Assembly (NCBI RefSeq): GCF_039543245.1
Contig: NZ_BAABJJ010000039.1
Coordinates: 1-64,000, forward strand
Length of the DNA stretch: 64,000 nucleotides
Direction: 5' to 3'
Source: Algibacter_G agarivorans
Lineage (GTDB): Bacteria; Bacteroidota; Bacteroidia; Flavobacteriales; Flavobacteriaceae
Shown here piece after piece: positions 62,482 through 64,000 of this stretch. The translations under genes and the position numbers were made by a program. Under the pieces are notes generated by a model. It worked only from the letters and a program-made list of their open reading frames with translations. It searched no databases and was not told the DNA's origin. How positions within the stretch are numbered: the stretch's first letter is position 1; every line of letters starts with the position of its first letter.

Positions 62482-63147
62482 ATGATTTTTAAATGGTTCA
62501 ATAAAAGCAAAACTGATTACCCTGATTTTTGGATTGACTATCTTGAACATTTTAAGAACTTCAAAAAAACACCCATTCAAGATACTCGCTTTGTGGCTTT
62601 TGATACGGAAACCACGGGTTTTGACCAAAAAGAAGACCGGGTACTTTCCATTGGTGCTGTAGCGTTTACTGGTAAAACCATTCCTATAAATGACAGTTTA
62701 GAATTGTATTTAGAACAAGAGGTTTTTAACCCTGAAACGGTTGAAATTCATGAATTAATGAAGTCGAGTGCTTTTGATAAAGTCAGCGAATTAGAAGCCT
62801 TGAAAACCTTTTTAGGATATATAAAAAACGCTGTACTCATAGCCCATCATGCAAATTTTGATAAAGGGATGATAAATGAAATGCTTTCCAGGCATGGTTT
62901 AGGAAAGTTAAAAAACAGGTTTATAGATACTGGTGTTTTATTTACCAAATCAAAGCATATTATATACCGAGAAAACTTAAAACCTCACTACTCTTTAGAT
63001 GATTTATGCAAAGAATTAAATGTACCAAAGGTGGATAGGCATACTGCAAGTGGAGATGCGCTTATTACGGCTGTTATATTTTTAAAAATATTATCACGTT
63101 TGGATAAACGGAAGCATTTACAATGGGGATATTTGTTGAAGCGGTAA
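62482..63147 (+). CDS. DnaQ/PolC-like 3'-5' exonuclease
   Basis: The 221-residue nuclease has the DEDDh set: Asp and Glu in FVAFDTETTGFD (about 41-43), Asp in AHHANFDKGM (about 125), and His/Asp in DRHTASGDALIT (about 187-192). The N-terminal 35 residues are an extension. It is encoded right behind the DUF294 protein, so the two probably form one functional unit. After it come 147 bases with nothing recognisable before the GH16 gene. Confidence 0.88.
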   Translation: MIFKWFNKSKTDYPDFWIDYLEHFKNFKKTPIQDTRFVAFDTETTGFDQKEDRVLSIGAVAFTGKTIPINDSLELYLEQEVFNPETVEIHELMKSSAFDKVSELEALKTFLGYIKNAVLIAHHANFDKGMINEMLSRHGLGKLKNRFIDTGVLFTKSKHIIYRENLKPHYSLDDLCKELNVPKVDRHTASGDALITAVIFLKILSRLDKRKHLQWGYLLKR

Positions 63148-63294
63148 TAATTTGTACAACACAAAGTTTTACACAATTTTCATCAACAAAACATCATCTA
63201 TCCATTGATGATGTTTAACCAAAAAGGTAATGTGGTCAAAAATAGTTGGTGATTTTTTTTAAAATATTTTTATATAAATAACAAAGGTTAAAAG

Positions 63295-64000
63295 TTATTT
63301 ATCTTTTAACTCCCAAGTTCTTACCCAATCGTAATACGTTGTTCTCTCTGCTGCTGTTCCTCTCATACCACCATCAGCAGGTACTGGATTCCAGTCGTAA
63401 GTTTCAACAACCATTCGTAAATACGAAGGTAAATCAAAAACACCTTTTGGAGTTATAGAATACACTCTTTTTCCGTCTAAATAAAATATAATTTCGTTGG
63501 GACTTTTCCACCAAGCAGCATATACATGATAATCTGCCCATACTTTACCATCTGTTGGAGCATCACCTCCTGCAGAACCAACTGGTGTTTCAGGACAATC
63601 TGCTTGCCTACTATGTGTGTTTGAGTGGATACTTTCATCAAATTTTTGAGCAAAACCTGATGTACCTGTTACTTGCCCTACACATTCTTGAATATCTAAC
63701 TCAGTAACTCTTTTATCACAACCAGAACCATCATTTCTATTGTTTATTAACCAAAATGTAGAAGACATAAATGTTTTGTTAGCCTTCATTCTACATTCAA
63801 AATATTGCCCAACTTGAGCTGCGTTTTTAGAATAAATATTAGATCCAGCATGGGTAAACGTATTTCCATTAACAACTTCTGGAGCCGCTAATTTATAAGC
63901 TGTCAATTTTAAATCACCATCAGCAACACTAACTGTATTTGCTTTAAAAATTCCTGGAGCTCTTCCAACCCATCTATTAGCATCTGTATTCTTCCATTTG
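63295..64000 (-). CDS. Glycoside hydrolase family 16 (agarase/porphyranase-like), N-terminus outside window
   Basis: The frame is open to the right edge; the visible 234 residues start WKNTDANRWVGRAPGIFKAN and run to ELKDK at the stop. The GH16 catalytic motif is ELDIQE with nucleophile and acid/base Glu, preceded by FECRMKANKTFMSSTFWLIN and followed by YHVYAAWWKSPNEIIFYLDG. The WVGRAPGIF strand, Cys pairs and YDWNPVPADGG suit enzymes on agar-type or related red-algal galactans rather than laminarinases. The signal peptide and any binding domain lie outside. Codon use matches the rest of the window. Confidence 0.85.
   Translation of the reverse strand, partial: KWKNTDANRWVGRAPGIFKANTVSVADGDLKLTAYKLAAPEVVNGNTFTHAGSNIYSKNAAQVGQYFECRMKANKTFMSSTFWLINNRNDGSGCDKRVTELDIQECVGQVTGTSGFAQKFDESIHSNTHSRQADCPETPVGSAGGDAPTDGKVWADYHVYAAWWKSPNEIIFYLDGKRVYSITPKGVFDLPSYLRMVVETYDWNPVPADGGMRGTAAERTTYYDWVRTWELKDK

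Noticed and set aside
1..64000. CRISPR arrays, tRNA or rRNA genes, complete insertion sequences
   Set aside because: No regularly spaced direct repeats, cloverleaf-like TTCGAATCC strings with acceptor pairing, rRNA signatures or transposase motifs were found on reading both strands.

Overview
The window looks like chromosome from a marine member of the Flavobacteriaceae (Bacteroidota). The evidence is the low G+C content, TAnnTTTG-type -7 promoter elements, sparse Shine-Dalgarno sequences, type IX secretion sorting domains of both type A and type B, a TonB-dependent receptor, UMF1 and TPR proteins typical of the group, and family-specific DUF pairs (DUF6452/DUF6048, DUF2752/CCC-motif, DUF6768). 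A GH16 glycosidase of the agarase/porphyranase type at the right edge and a TRAP transporter point to life on algal polysaccharides. The genus cannot be fixed from the sequence alone. No rRNA, tRNA, CRISPR array, prophage or transposase gene was recognised.

Layout. 1-7.4 kb: a truncated 7TM-HD protein, a thiolase, a cytoplasmic NlpC/P60 hydrolase, then a TPR lipoprotein-like gene behind gyrA. 7.6-17.5 kb: clpC, a UMF1 transporter, an M48 lipoprotein protease, msrB, an NTF2-like secreted protein, a type II NADH dehydrogenase and lpd. 17.6-20.9 kb: aroQ, two paralogous outer-membrane beta-barrel genes and xerD, with a decayed 5' copy of xerD between the barrels. 21-23.6 kb: rny, a 6S-like RNA, zapA and a coiled-coil partner. 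23.7-38.6 kb: an M23 peptidase/TonB receptor operon, cysteine desulfurase, Smr protein, a T9SS protein, ornithine aminotransferase, an ECF sigma operon and rlmD. 38.7-50.8 kb: surface lipoproteins, an exonuclease, an M42 peptidase, a CHU_C protein, a Nudix hydrolase, a three-gene biotin-dependent acyl-CoA carboxylase, a PagL-like deacylase and a degenerate single-domain helicase. 51-64 kb: YceI, a Crp-family regulator divergent from a Bcr/CflA exporter, an ABC exporter, a zinc alcohol dehydrogenase, TRAP dctPQM, an FAH-family hydrolase, a cNMP/CBS/DUF294 protein with an exonuclease, and the partial GH16 enzyme.

The structures that ordinary gene calling would miss are: (i) a tandem segmental duplication [barrel gene + divergent xerD start] that left an in-frame 42-codon xerD remnant; (ii) a family of three small inverted-repeat elements (162, 110 and 162 bp), MITE-like, of which the 110-bp copy is an internal deletion between short direct repeats; (iii) a convincing 6S-type RNA downstream of zapA; (iv) several families of short dispersed palindromes crowded in intergenic spaces; and (v) a 34-residue lysine-rich ORF. 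Most of the remainder is housekeeping and conserved flavobacterial sequence.
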